From: Treponema pedis
GTDB taxonomy: Bacteria > Spirochaetota > Spirochaetia > Treponematales > Treponemataceae
NCBI RefSeq assembly: GCF_017161325.1
Contig: NZ_CP045670.1
Coordinates: forward strand, 558,001 to 622,000
DNA: 64,000 nucleotides
Direction of reading: 5' to 3'
Shown here piece after piece: positions 8,783 through 17,228 of the stretch. The notes under the pieces were generated by a model. The model made no database searches, had not been told where the DNA came from, and saw only the letters and a program-made list of their open reading frames with translations. The position numbers and the translations under genes are program-made. Positions within the stretch are counted from its first letter, which is position 1; each line of letters opens with the position of its first letter.

Positions 8783-10769
8783 AGGGTTTTGCAATAATAT
8801 CGTCCATTCCCATAGATAGACATAATTTCCTTTCATCTTCTTGAGACCCTGCCGTACATGCAACTATGGGAAGACTGTACCCGCTTTGACGCAAAATTTG
8901 CGTAGCTTCATATCCGTTTAAAATCGGCATTTGAATATCCATAAAAATAATATCAAATTCGGTTTTGGAAGCCATGTTAATTGCTTCCTGTCCGTTTTCA
9001 GCGGTTGTTACATCATAGCCCGATTTTTCAAGAAGAATTTTAAGCAAATTCAAGTTTACCGTATGGTCGTCAACAACAAGAATTTTAAAATTTTGTTTTA
9101 ATTTTTTCGGAGCATTTAAATTATCTTCATCCGCACGGAAAGAAGCGGAAGCCCCCTCTTCTAAAGGTTCAAGCTCATGGATATCATTTGCAGTAAGGAC
9201 ATCATGAGATTTTCTGTAAATATCGTTTAATAAATTAAATACAAGTCTGCGTTTAAGAGGTTTATATAAATAACCTTCAAACCACTCCAAAAGTTTCATT
9301 TTTGCATCTCCGCCCAAACTGCCTTCCGGAATCATCAAATAAAGTTTTGAATCTTTAAGTGCGGCATCATTGTGGATTTCAGCACCTAATCTCCATCCGT
9401 CCATTTCAGGCATTATCATATCGATAAAGACTATTTCAAACGGGGAGCCGTTTTTTTGAGCCGCCTGCATAATTTCTATCGCCTGCTTTCCCGAGCTTAC
9501 CATAGAAATATCTCCGAATCCGAATTTCGACAACATTCTTTTTATTACCGAACGTGTATGCAAATTATCGTCAACTATTAAAAAGCGTGTAGTTTTGTCC
9601 AAAAGAATATTTTCTTGAGGAGCTTTTTTTATTGAAGGCACAAGGGGTATCTTAAACCAAAAAACGGAACCTTCTTGAAAGTTATCTCTTAAACCTATTT
9701 CTCCCTTCATCATAGTAACTATGTTTTTTGAAATTGCAAGGCCCAATCCGGTTCCGCCGTATTTTCTGTTTATTGCGGCGTTACCTTGATAAAACGAATT
9801 AAATATTTTATCTTTTTGTTCGTCGGAAACACCTATGCCTGTATCGGCAACTTCACATAAAATAAAAGACTTTTTACTTTCTCCGTCATCGCTTTGTACG
9901 GTTTCATGAATTTGTCTTACCGAAACCAATATGCTTCCGTGTTCCGTAAATTTAACGGCGTTTTTTGCAAAATTTAAAAGAACTTGTCTAAGGCGGTGAG
10001 GGTCTCCTATTATAAATTCGGGAAGCTCGGTATCTATATCAATTAAAACTTCCAACCCCTTTTTATTAGCTTCCATTGCGATAAGGTCTACCGTTTGTTC
10101 AATTGAATCGGGTAAATTAAATGTAATGCTTTCAATGGACATATTTCCGCTTTCCAATTTGGAAAAATCCAAAACATCATTTACCAATGCCAATAAAACT
10201 TCCGCACTGAAATTTACCTGCCGTGTATATTCTCTTTGCTCTTCATCAAGGTTTGTGCCGTCTATAAGTTCCATCATACCTATTATAGTTTGAATAGGAG
10301 TTCTTATTTCATGACTTACGGTTGCTAAAAATAAGCTCCGCATTTTATTTGCATTTTCCACATCATGTTTTTCATTTATTAAAAACTTTTCTTTTACTTT
10401 TTGTTTTGTTATATCATCAACGGTAACGAAAAAATTACCGTCTTCCTGTTCCACTGCATCAATTTTTAAATTCAGTTTTTCATTGGAATTTGCAGGCGAT
10501 TCAAATTCTATTTCAAAACTGCATTTTTTTACATAATTTTTTAAAAATATTTTTACTCTTTCGTATTCGGCCGGTGAAATAGTTTTTATCAGATACTCAT
10601 CAAAACGTATTTTAGGTTCAAGACTTAAATAATTCGGCAATAAGTTTTCCGCCGATTCATTCCAAAAAATAGGCAAACGGTCTTTTGAAAATATAATGTA
10701 TGCAGAATTTGAATTTTCCAAATACTTTCCCAACTTACCGTGCGAAATACTTTTTTTAAATATACCCAC
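8736..10769 (-). CDS. Hybrid sensor histidine kinase (PAS-HisKA-HATPase-REC-REC)
   Basis: This 677-residue protein has no membrane segment, so it is probably cytoplasmic. Order: PAS-like domain (about 15-120), HisKA with phospho-acceptor H153 in VSHEIRTP, HATPase_c with DTGIGVS and GTGLGLAIS, then two receiver domains, the first with VFIDMIMPEMDG and the second with VDDHTVN and IFMDIQMP. It starts inside the end of the upstream regulator gene (14-bp overlap), pointing to translational coupling and a shared phosphorelay. The Hpt protein at 27348 could be a partner, but that is only inference. Confidence 0.93.
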   Translation of the reverse strand: MGIFKKSISHGKLGKYLENSNSAYIIFSKDRLPIFWNESAENLLPNYLSLEPKIRFDEYLIKTISPAEYERVKIFLKNYVKKCSFEIEFESPANSNEKLNLKIDAVEQEDGNFFVTVDDITKQKVKEKFLINEKHDVENANKMRSLFLATVSHEIRTPIQTIIGMMELIDGTNLDEEQREYTRQVNFSAEVLLALVNDVLDFSKLESGNMSIESITFNLPDSIEQTVDLIAMEANKKGLEVLIDIDTELPEFIIGDPHRLRQVLLNFAKNAVKFTEHGSILVSVRQIHETVQSDDGESKKSFILCEVADTGIGVSDEQKDKIFNSFYQGNAAINRKYGGTGLGLAISKNIVTMMKGEIGLRDNFQEGSVFWFKIPLVPSIKKAPQENILLDKTTRFLIVDDNLHTRSVIKRMLSKFGFGDISMVSSGKQAIEIMQAAQKNGSPFEIVFIDMIMPEMDGWRLGAEIHNDAALKDSKLYLMIPEGSLGGDAKMKLLEWFEGYLYKPLKRRLVFNLLNDIYRKSHDVLTANDIHELEPLEEGASASFRADEDNLNAPKKLKQNFKILVVDDHTVNLNLLKILLEKSGYDVTTAENGQEAINMASKTEFDIIFMDIQMPILNGYEATQILRQSGYSLPIVACTAGSQEDERKLCLSMGMDDIIAKPFNKQQLLDMVERYRQ

Positions 10770-11979
10770 CTAAAACCTCCTCGGTTTTGCGCAAAATCGT
10801 TTCTTTTTTTACGGGTTTTAACACATAACGTTTTGCACCTCTTTCCAATGCTTTGATAATCGGAGTTTTTTGGTCTACCGATGAAAGAATGATAAAGGGC
10901 GTTTTATAACCGTGTAAATTTATTTTTGCCAAAACGTCTATACCGCTGATACCGGGCATTATCATATCCAAAAAAACTATGTCATATTTATCATCTTTAA
11001 ATTCTTTTAAAAAGTCATCGCCGTTTTCAAAAAGATGAACATTGGCGTTTATGTCATAAAAAATCGCGGCCATCATTTTTCTGGTAATTAAATCATCATC
11101 AACAATGGCAACGGAAAGATTTTCGCCGGTATCTATTCTAAAACGGGTTTCCAATAAATTACCTTCGGAAGGGGCTTCTTTCGATTGAAGTAATTCTTGA
11201 GCCGATGTAATTTTCGTTTCACCGCTTTCTTTCGAAAAAGAACTCAAAGCTTCGGCTAAAGAGGCAACGGCTTTAACGTCTTTATATGCCGGATTTCCTT
11301 CAAAGAATTCGGAAACAAGTTTATTAAGCGTCAAAAATTTAATGTTTTTCGGTTGAACCGATTTTACGGTTAATACGCCGTCTATAAGATATTCCAAATT
11401 GGAAACATCGGCATAAGTTAAATTTATATCGGTCATTATTATAAGTACTTTCGGCACTTGCAGTTTATAAAGCTCAATTAATTCCATCAGTCTAAATTGT
11501 AAAAGTTCTATTTTGTCCCTGTTCAGACCTTGTGAAAGCTCTACGAAAATAACATCTTCATTCACCCTAGTTTCCAAAATACATGGTGTCCTATCAATTT
11601 GAAAACTTACACCTAAAGCAAATCCGAGAGCGGAAAGAAGCTCATCTACACGTACAGGTTTTGAAATTATTTTTTTTACTCCGTAAGAAGCAAGTAATGA
11701 AGGGTCGTATTTTCCAAGCGATGAGGCAAGCACAATGGAAGGTATTGCCGCAATTTCGGCATCATGCTGTTTTTTTTCAAAAAAATTAAAAAGTTTATCT
11801 CTGCTGAAGTTATAATCGATAATGATAAGGGAAATGGAGCTTCTTTTCATAAATTCAAAAGCTTTTTCCGCACCCTCCGCGCTTTCCGCATACAGCATTA
11901 AAACTTTGGCTCCATATAATTTTTTCGTAATATAGTTCCGTAAAGTAGGCGCTATATCTATCAATAAAACCTGTTTCAT
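10756..11979 (-). CDS. Response regulator with REC - STAS-like - REC architecture
   Basis: This 407-residue protein starts with a receiver-like domain (D55 in IIIDYNF, K in ISKPVR), though one of the two acidic Mg-binding residues is missing (LIDIAP in place of VDDD). A middle segment (about 135-245) looks like a STAS fold. The C-terminal receiver is intact (IVDDDLITR, VFLDMIMPG, VLKPVKK). There is no DNA-binding domain. It is first in a two-gene operon with the hybrid kinase and so is the likely partner or phosphate sink. No Shine-Dalgarno sequence precedes ATG 11979; a -10 box ends 6 nt before it. Confidence 0.82.
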   Translation of the reverse strand: MKQVLLIDIAPTLRNYITKKLYGAKVLMLYAESAEGAEKAFEFMKRSSISLIIIDYNFSRDKLFNFFEKKQHDAEIAAIPSIVLASSLGKYDPSLLASYGVKKIISKPVRVDELLSALGFALGVSFQIDRTPCILETRVNEDVIFVELSQGLNRDKIELLQFRLMELIELYKLQVPKVLIIMTDINLTYADVSNLEYLIDGVLTVKSVQPKNIKFLTLNKLVSEFFEGNPAYKDVKAVASLAEALSSFSKESGETKITSAQELLQSKEAPSEGNLLETRFRIDTGENLSVAIVDDDLITRKMMAAIFYDINANVHLFENGDDFLKEFKDDKYDIVFLDMIMPGISGIDVLAKINLHGYKTPFIILSSVDQKTPIIKALERGAKRYVLKPVKKETILRKTEEVLGGYI

Positions 11980-11985
11980 GCTATT

Positions 11986-12014
11986 ATTATAGCATAATAT
12001 TTTAATAATATCCA
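11986..12014 (-). promoter_or_regulatory. Extended -10 promoter giving a leaderless start
   Basis: On the minus strand TGCTATAAT (extended -10; hexamer at 11986-11991) is followed by only six bases and then ATG 11979. A weak -35, TGGATA, is 17 bp upstream. Transcription would start at or next to the A of ATG. Confidence 0.6.
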
Positions 12015-12141
12015 GTCTTTACAAACGGATATTAGATTTAAAAGATTATATAAGCACATCAGCTTAAATACAGGACTGTAGTTGAGATTTTTAAGTATTA
12101 CGGCTTTAAAAACTCAGATATAAATTTTATGGAGGAAATAG

Positions 12142-12696
12142 ATGAAAAAAGCTTTTTTGTTTTTGGCAAACGGGTTTGAAGAAGTGGAAGCCGTTACGCC
12201 TATTGATTATCTGCGCAGAGCGGGTATAGATTTGGTTACAGTGGGTGTTACGGGTAAAACGGTAATATCGTCGCGGAAATTACCTATTACCTGCGATATT
12301 ATTTTAGACGAAGCTATGGAAATGCTTGATAAATCTTTTATGGCGGTATTACCGGGAGGTTTGCAAAACAGCCAAAGTCTTGCAGCCGACGATAAAGTAC
12401 GGGAATTTGTAACGAGAACTCTTGAATCGGGCGGTGTTATAGGAGCTCTTTGTGCATCTCCCGCTCTCGTATTGGGAAGCTGGGATTTATTAAACGGTAA
12501 AAAATTTACCTGCTACCCCGGTATGGGCGGAGAGTTAAAAACAAAACCTCTTGCAAATGAACGCGTTGTAAAAGACGGAAATATTATAACGGCTTGTTCG
12601 GCAGGGGCGGCCGAAGAGTTTTCTTTTGCCCTTGTAGAAGCCGTATGCGGAAAAACGGCTTTAAACAAACTTAAAAGCGAGGTGGTTGCACGATAA
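12142..12696 (+). CDS. DJ-1/PfpI family protein (YajL type)
   Basis: This 184-residue protein covers the whole DJ-1 domain: NGFEEVEAVTP near the start holds the conserved Glu, and GALCASPALVLG carries the nucleophile Cys at the strand-helix elbow. Members act as deglycases/glyoxalases or oxidative-stress chaperones; the exact activity cannot be told from sequence. The RBS TGGAGGAAATAG is strong. Its stop TAA overlaps the next start as TAATG, so the two genes are translationally coupled. Confidence 0.9.
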   Translation: MKKAFLFLANGFEEVEAVTPIDYLRRAGIDLVTVGVTGKTVISSRKLPITCDIILDEAMEMLDKSFMAVLPGGLQNSQSLAADDKVREFVTRTLESGGVIGALCASPALVLGSWDLLNGKKFTCYPGMGGELKTKPLANERVVKDGNIITACSAGAAEEFSFALVEAVCGKTALNKLKSEVVAR

Positions 12697-13457
12697 TGGA
12701 AAAGTTATCCGATTGGTTTGAAAATGAAACATTTTGGGCTGAATATGCTCCGGTTATATTCGATACACAACGGTGGGCGGAAGCTCCTACGGTTGCGGAA
12801 TCCGTTTTAAAAATTATCGGCGTCCCTTCAAATAATGCGGGGATTTCGATTTTAGATGCAGGCTGCGGCCCGGGAAGAATCTCCATTGAACTTGCAGTGC
12901 GTAAAGCGAAGGTTACGGGAATAGATTTAATCCGCCCGTTTTTAAATGCCGCTATGGATTCAGCACAGGATGAAAACGTTGATGTTGAGCTCATTCAAGG
13001 CGATTTACGCAAATTCGTTCGTCCTGCGGCATTTGACGCTGCAATAAGTATGTACACAAGCTTCGGCTATTGTAATACGATTGAAGAAGATATGCTGATA
13101 CTGAAAAACATAGCGCAATCGTTAAAGGCTGACGGCTGGTTTATTCTTGAAATGACCGGAAAAGAAATTGCCGTCAGAGATTTTACCGAAGGTGAATGGT
13201 TTGAACGCGGGGGCTTTACCGTTTTAACGGAGTATTCGGTTGAGGGTGCCTGGGAGGGCTTAAAATCCCGATGGATACTTTACGATGAGCGTGGCAGAAA
13301 GGCCGACCACACTTATACGCAGCGTCTTTATTCCGCTTCGGAATTAAAAAATCTAATGCTTTTAAGCGGGTTTTCTTCGGTGGAAGTTTACGGTGATTTT
13401 GACTTTTCGCCGTATAATGAAAAAGCAAGAACGATGGTTATGGTTGCCCGCCGTTAG
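12696..13457 (+). CDS. Class I SAM-dependent methyltransferase
   Basis: This 253-residue Rossmann-fold methyltransferase shows motif I ILDAGCGPGRIS, an acidic residue after the second strand (VTGIDLI), and a motif-IV-like AAISMYTSFGY. The substrate cannot be read from the sequence. It begins within the stop codon of the DJ-1 gene. No terminator is evident after it. Confidence 0.88.
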   Translation: MEKLSDWFENETFWAEYAPVIFDTQRWAEAPTVAESVLKIIGVPSNNAGISILDAGCGPGRISIELAVRKAKVTGIDLIRPFLNAAMDSAQDENVDVELIQGDLRKFVRPAAFDAAISMYTSFGYCNTIEEDMLILKNIAQSLKADGWFILEMTGKEIAVRDFTEGEWFERGGFTVLTEYSVEGAWEGLKSRWILYDERGRKADHTYTQRLYSASELKNLMLLSGFSSVEVYGDFDFSPYNEKARTMVMVARR

Positions 13458-13546
13458 CTTGTTGTAAATCTTAACGTACCTCTTTAAAAAACGCTCATAG
13501 AAATTTTGCATCGGAGCATAAAAAGCCCCTAACGCTTATATTTAAG

Positions 13547-14374
13547 TCATTCGGCAATGTATGTGTTATACGAATTACGGACGGTTACATTCATTGCCTT
13601 TATAAGAGGGAAGGCGTAAAAATCTGCATCATCTATTTCAAACATTAAGCCTTCGGTATTAAAAGAAAGTGAATTAATTCTATTTAAAAAATAATTAAGA
13701 TAAATATTTATGTCCTTTTTATATTTTCCGCCGATATAGCCTATTTCCGTGTTCTCATCTTCACCGTATACAATCATATATGCGGAAGGTTTCCCGTCCA
13801 ATAAAAGCATTGTAGAAAGATTTTTGTTATAGGGCTTTATTAACTTATTGTAAAAAATCTCGTCATTTATACTTGTTGAAAGGGCATTGATTTTTTTATG
13901 AAACAAAGAATAATTTTTAAAAATTAAACGGGCTAACTCTTTTTCTTCATAAATTGAAATATTATTAAGTTCTTTTATTGTGCCGTAAAAATTTAAAAGC
14001 GGTTTATCAATATATTTGTAAGAAAAATTATAACATCTTCTTGCCAATGAAAATCCGTTTTTTTGTAAAAATAAGATTAACGCCGTGTTTGAAGAGTCGC
14101 ACATACATTGATATTTTTTCTTTTCGGATACGCTTTGTAATTTATGTAAAAGCTCCAAACCTATTCCTTCTCTGCGGTACTTCTCTTTCACATAAACGGC
14201 AATGTAATCACGATTTGTATGAACTTCATTTTGATATAAACAGGCAATACCTGTAATTAAATTATTTTTAAATGCTGCGAAAACAAAAGAACTTTTTTTA
14301 ACATTCAGTTTTTTAAAAAGCTTGCTTATTTCAGGCTGTGTCAATGCGTCAGTCTTTATTTGAATGATTTTCAT
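13547..14374 (-). CDS. GNAT acetyltransferase, probably tandem-domain
   Basis: Of 275 residues, about 1-130 form a GNAT domain with the acetyl-CoA loop EKYRREGIGLELLHKL (R/Q-x-x-G-x-G/A pattern) and a following NGFSLARR. The C-terminal half looks like a second, degenerate GNAT-like half. It overlaps the upstream kinase-like gene by 26 bp, so the two are probably co-translated and work on the same compound. The substrate is unknown. Confidence 0.78.
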   Translation of the reverse strand: MKIIQIKTDALTQPEISKLFKKLNVKKSSFVFAAFKNNLITGIACLYQNEVHTNRDYIAVYVKEKYRREGIGLELLHKLQSVSEKKKYQCMCDSSNTALILFLQKNGFSLARRCYNFSYKYIDKPLLNFYGTIKELNNISIYEEKELARLIFKNYSLFHKKINALSTSINDEIFYNKLIKPYNKNLSTMLLLDGKPSAYMIVYGEDENTEIGYIGGKYKKDINIYLNYFLNRINSLSFNTEGLMFEIDDADFYAFPLIKAMNVTVRNSYNTYIAE

Positions 14375-15245
14375 AAATATTTCCGTTTATAATTAAATCG
14401 ATATTATTGTCAATTACATTAAAATCGACGGTTTCTTTTTTATAAGCGGAGTATGCCATTTTTCTGAACTCGCTCATTAAATAATATCCGCGTATTTGTA
14501 TTTCAGCATTGCTTCCACTTATATTTAATGCGTCAAAATATACTTTTAAACTTTCAGCAGCCTCTTCCGTTATATTGCTCCATACAGGTGTTTCGAGTTT
14601 AAATAAATTTATATGTTCAAATTGATATGTATTTAAACCGCGGATTAAATACTCCGTATCAATTAAACAAAGGCTGCCGTCTTCTTTAATAAACATATTT
14701 CCCGTATTAAAGTCTTCCATTATTACAGTACCGAAACCTGCGGATAAGCCCAGCAAACAGGTTTTTAATTTTTTTAAGCTGTGTTTACCCTTATAAAATT
14801 GAAAATATTGAGACGCCTCCGTTTTTATCATTTCCTCAATATTTAAAAAAGTTTTTCCGTCTAAATACATTGAAGTATACGGAGCGTCCGATTTATTTTT
14901 TTTATTAAATTCGGCCAGACTTTTAAAAAATAATTTTATTTTATCCCTATTTTCAGTAATAGGTTGACTTCCTTTAAGCCATTCGGAAATTAAAATTACA
15001 TTGTCGCCGGCTTCTATAATTTCAGTATAAGGGTGAATAAATTTATCTTTGTTATCTATACTGCTTAAACAATATAGAGATTCCTTTATATTCCACGAAT
15101 TTATATTCCGTACCTTTGCCGAATAAATTTGTGAGCCCGCAGTTATTTTAAACAAATCGTTATATATATGCCCTTGTAAGGAAACTTGTTCAATTACGGC
15201 ATTTTTCCCCGTTGACGAATTTTCGATTATTTTTTTTATATCCAT
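14349..15245 (-). CDS. Aminoglycoside/choline-kinase-like phosphotransferase
   Basis: This 298-residue protein has the protein-kinase-like APH fold. EDFNTGNMF stands for the catalytic loop (D and N present, the usual preceding H replaced), and LCLIDTEYL supplies the metal-binding Asp. The family phosphorylates small alcohols such as choline, homoserine, sugars or aminoglycosides. It is paired with a GNAT gene by a 26-bp overlap. RBS AAGGAAGAG. Resistance activity should not be assumed. Confidence 0.75.
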   Translation of the reverse strand: MDIKKIIENSSTGKNAVIEQVSLQGHIYNDLFKITAGSQIYSAKVRNINSWNIKESLYCLSSIDNKDKFIHPYTEIIEAGDNVILISEWLKGSQPITENRDKIKLFFKSLAEFNKKNKSDAPYTSMYLDGKTFLNIEEMIKTEASQYFQFYKGKHSLKKLKTCLLGLSAGFGTVIMEDFNTGNMFIKEDGSLCLIDTEYLIRGLNTYQFEHINLFKLETPVWSNITEEAAESLKVYFDALNISGSNAEIQIRGYYLMSEFRKMAYSAYKKETVDFNVIDNNIDLIINGNIYENHSNKD

Positions 15246-15400
15246 CTAACTCTTCCTTTATATAATTATCGGCCGTATTAAAAAAATATTTCAGCCTGTA
15301 ATTTAATATACCGTTTTAAAAAGCATAGACCTTTTACGGAATAACAAGGCATATTTAATTCCGTACTTATTCGAAATATTTATTCAAGTATAAACATCTG

Positions 15401-15429
15401 TTGATTTTTTTTTTATAATTTCGTATAAC
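15401..15429 (+). promoter_or_regulatory. Promoter giving a leaderless start
   Basis: TTGATT (15401-15406) and TATAAC (15424-15429) are 17 bp apart; six bases later comes ATG 15436. No Shine-Dalgarno sequence exists in the gap. Confidence 0.6.
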
Positions 15430-15435
15430 AAAATT

Positions 15436-16077
15436 ATGGAGATTACCGAAATTTATACCGGCCCGCTTTTTGTAAAAACTTGGGCAATCCCCCTTAATGA
15501 AAAAACCGTTTTGCTGGTTGACCCGGGCGGAGCCGATGAAGAGCTTATTCAATATTTAGACAGGAAAAACCCCGAGCGGCTTGAAATTATGCTCACTCAC
15601 GGGCATTTTGACCATTTAGGCGGAGTTCCCGACCTTGTTTTAAAATACCCCGGTTCCTCCGTTTGGATTCACCCCGCGGACGCACATTATTTGGGTGTAC
15701 ACGGAAAAGAAAACCATATTGCCTGTTTTAAGCAAATACGGGCCGAACGCTATATTGCGGCATTAAAAACCGATTTACCGGAACCTACGGGCTTTTTAAA
15801 TGACGGAGATGAGGTAAACGGCTTTACGGTTATACATACACCCGGTCATACTGAAGGTTCCGTTTGTTTTTGGAAAAAAGATGAGGGGTTCGCTTTTGTA
15901 GGCGATACTCTTTTTTTCCGCTCTCACGGAAGAACCGACTTAATGGGGGGCAGTGAAGAGAAACTTATTGCATCTCTTAAAAAACTTATGACTTTGCCCG
16001 ACAATACAATAGCTTATCCGGGGCACGGCTCCAATACAACAATAGGGGCTGAACGCGCCAGAATCGAAAAGATGTAA
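15436..16077 (+). CDS. Metallo-beta-lactamase-fold hydrolase (glyoxalase II-like)
   Basis: This 213-residue protein has the metal motif LTHGHFDHLGG, then HTPGHTEGSVCF, FVGDTLF and AYPGHGSNT, which supply the remaining His and Asp ligands. Glyoxalase-II-like members of this size hydrolyse thioesters such as S-lactoylglutathione, but many have unknown substrates. It is followed 25 bp later by a Holliday-resolvase-like gene, probably in one transcript. Confidence 0.88.
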   Translation: MEITEIYTGPLFVKTWAIPLNEKTVLLVDPGGADEELIQYLDRKNPERLEIMLTHGHFDHLGGVPDLVLKYPGSSVWIHPADAHYLGVHGKENHIACFKQIRAERYIAALKTDLPEPTGFLNDGDEVNGFTVIHTPGHTEGSVCFWKKDEGFAFVGDTLFFRSHGRTDLMGGSEEKLIASLKKLMTLPDNTIAYPGHGSNTTIGAERARIEKM

Positions 16078-16102
16078 GCGGTAAATTTTTAAGGACAATC
16101 CG

Positions 16103-16528
16103 ATGAATAATTTTATATCGACGTTTTTTTCTCTTCAGGCAGGATATCTTATCCTGTTCTTAGCGGCGGCGTTTTTTTTATTTTTACTCGGTTTTTTTAC
16201 CGGAATACTAAACAATAAATCAAAAATAAAAGCCGAAAGGGCGGACGCTGTAAAGCGTTCCCGAGCCGTATTAAACGGTCAGCTTGGCGAACAAATAGCC
16301 CCGTTTTTGCCCGATTTTCCTTCCGACCCTGCTGAAATACGCTTTATAGGTAAACCCGTAGATTATATAGCCTTTAACGGTGCGTCCGAAGGCTTTATTA
16401 CGGATATAACATTTATTGAAATAAAAACCGGAAATTCGGCTTTAAGCCCCGTTGAGCGTTCGTTAAAAGATGCAATAAATGCGGGAAGGGTAAAATATAC
16501 GGAATACCGTGTAAATTTAAAAAAATAA
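16103..16528 (+). CDS. Holliday-junction-resolvase-like endonuclease, membrane-anchored
   Basis: This 141-residue protein has one N-terminal membrane helix (about 13-35) and a C-terminal Endonuc_Holl-type domain with PVDYIAFNG, ITFIEIKTGNSALS and AINAGRVKYTEYRV. The D-x(n)-E-x-K pattern is PD-(D/E)XK-like. Proteins of this family are annotated as endonuclease-related Holliday junction resolvases, but activity is unproven and the membrane anchor makes a role in recombination uncertain. RBS AAGGACAATCCG is weak. Confidence 0.72.
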   Translation: MNNFISTFFSLQAGYLILFLAAAFFLFLLGFFTGILNNKSKIKAERADAVKRSRAVLNGQLGEQIAPFLPDFPSDPAEIRFIGKPVDYIAFNGASEGFITDITFIEIKTGNSALSPVERSLKDAINAGRVKYTEYRVNLKK

Positions 16529-16601
16529 TTAGAGTTTTTAGAAAAAACTGTAAAAAACAGTAAAAAAATGTGAAAAAATCATAAATTTTTCATAAAACCG
16601 C

Positions 16602-16630
16602 TTGACATTTTTTTTAAAATCAAGTATATT
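16602..16630 (+). promoter_or_regulatory. Near-consensus sigma-70 promoter of a small RNA
   Basis: TTGACA (16602-16607) and TATATT (16625-16630) are exactly 17 bp apart. The only plus-strand unit downstream is the 70-nt hairpin-terminated transcript described next; the following gene, rnhA, lies on the other strand. Confidence 0.8.
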
Positions 16631-16636
16631 CATTAT

Positions 16637-16707
16637 ACACACAGAAAAGATACACATACTACTTCAAAGAACCCTCGTTTTCCTCCTTTCGAGGGTTCTT
16701 CTTTTTT
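16637..16707 (+). ncRNA. Putative small RNA with anti-Shine-Dalgarno-like loop
   Basis: A transcript from about 16637 would run through an A/C-rich 30-nt single-stranded 5' part and end at an 11-bp perfect stem (AAGAACCCTCG 16667-16677, CGAGGGTTCTT 16690-16700) followed by CTTTTTT. The 12-nt loop TTTTCCTCCTTT contains CCTCCTTT(C), the same order of bases as the 3' end of 16S rRNA that pairs with ribosome-binding sites. C/U-rich loops of this kind mark regulatory RNAs that mask Shine-Dalgarno sequences (for example the cuckoo RNAs of Alphaproteobacteria and RsaE-type RNAs). No reading frame of note fits inside. Existence and function are inferred. Confidence 0.65.
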
Positions 16708-16719
16708 ATCTTAAAGGTA

Positions 16720-16767
16720 AAAAAACGGGTATTTGCAATTTTTACAATGCAAAACCCGTTTTTTTAA
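16720..16767 (-). terminator. Intrinsic terminator of the rnhA operon (bidirectional)
   Basis: A run of A followed by ACGGGT, and ACCCGTTTTTTT, pair with an inner TTTGCA/TGCAAA stem. On the minus strand the stem is followed by a T-run and it overlaps the rnhA stop codon. On the plus strand it backs up the terminator of the small RNA. Confidence 0.85.
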
Positions 16768-17216
16768 ACCGTCTTCATTGCCGACACTGCAAGGTTATCG
16801 CAAATTTCGTTATACTTATTTCCTGCGTGCCCTTTTACCCAAAACCATTTAGGCATTAAACTTGCGGAAAGTTTATCAAGTTCTTGCCAAAGGTCTTGGT
16901 TTTTTACGGGCTGCTTTGAAGCTGTTTTCCAATTGTTTTTTTTCCAATTAAAAATCCAGCTGCTTATTCCCTGCTGAACGTATTGCGAATCGGTGTAAAC
17001 GGAAAAGCATAAGCCGTTTGTACCGTACTCCGTTTGAGCTTTTTTTAAAGCGTTAATAACCGCAGATAATTCCATACGGTTATTGGTGGTAAGGGGGTCG
17101 GCTCCGCTGCCGCGTAAAAGCTCCGAGTCTTCGTCTTTGTTTATTATAACATATGCCCAGCCGCCCTTTCCGGGATTACCCGAGCAAGCTCCGTCCGTAT
17201 AAATATCTATATTCAT
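16764..17216 (-). CDS. rnhA: Ribonuclease HI
   Basis: This 150-residue protein has all four catalytic acidic residues in context: YTDGACSGNPG, NNRMELSAVI, VYTDSQYV and EICDNLA. It removes RNA from RNA-DNA hybrids. RBS AAGGAA. It lies 12 bp downstream of the DAHP synthase gene and is the last gene of the run thiI - DAHP synthase - rnhA. Confidence 0.97.
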   Translation of the reverse strand: MNIDIYTDGACSGNPGKGGWAYVIINKDEDSELLRGSGADPLTTNNRMELSAVINALKKAQTEYGTNGLCFSVYTDSQYVQQGISSWIFNWKKNNWKTASKQPVKNQDLWQELDKLSASLMPKWFWVKGHAGNKYNEICDNLAVSAMKTV

Positions 17217-17228
17217 TTTTATTCCTTC

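Noticed and set aside
16602-16859. 85-codon frame on the plus strand overlapping rnhA
   Set aside because: It begins in the -35 box of the small-RNA promoter, crosses two terminators and runs antisense to rnhA, so it is a chance frame.
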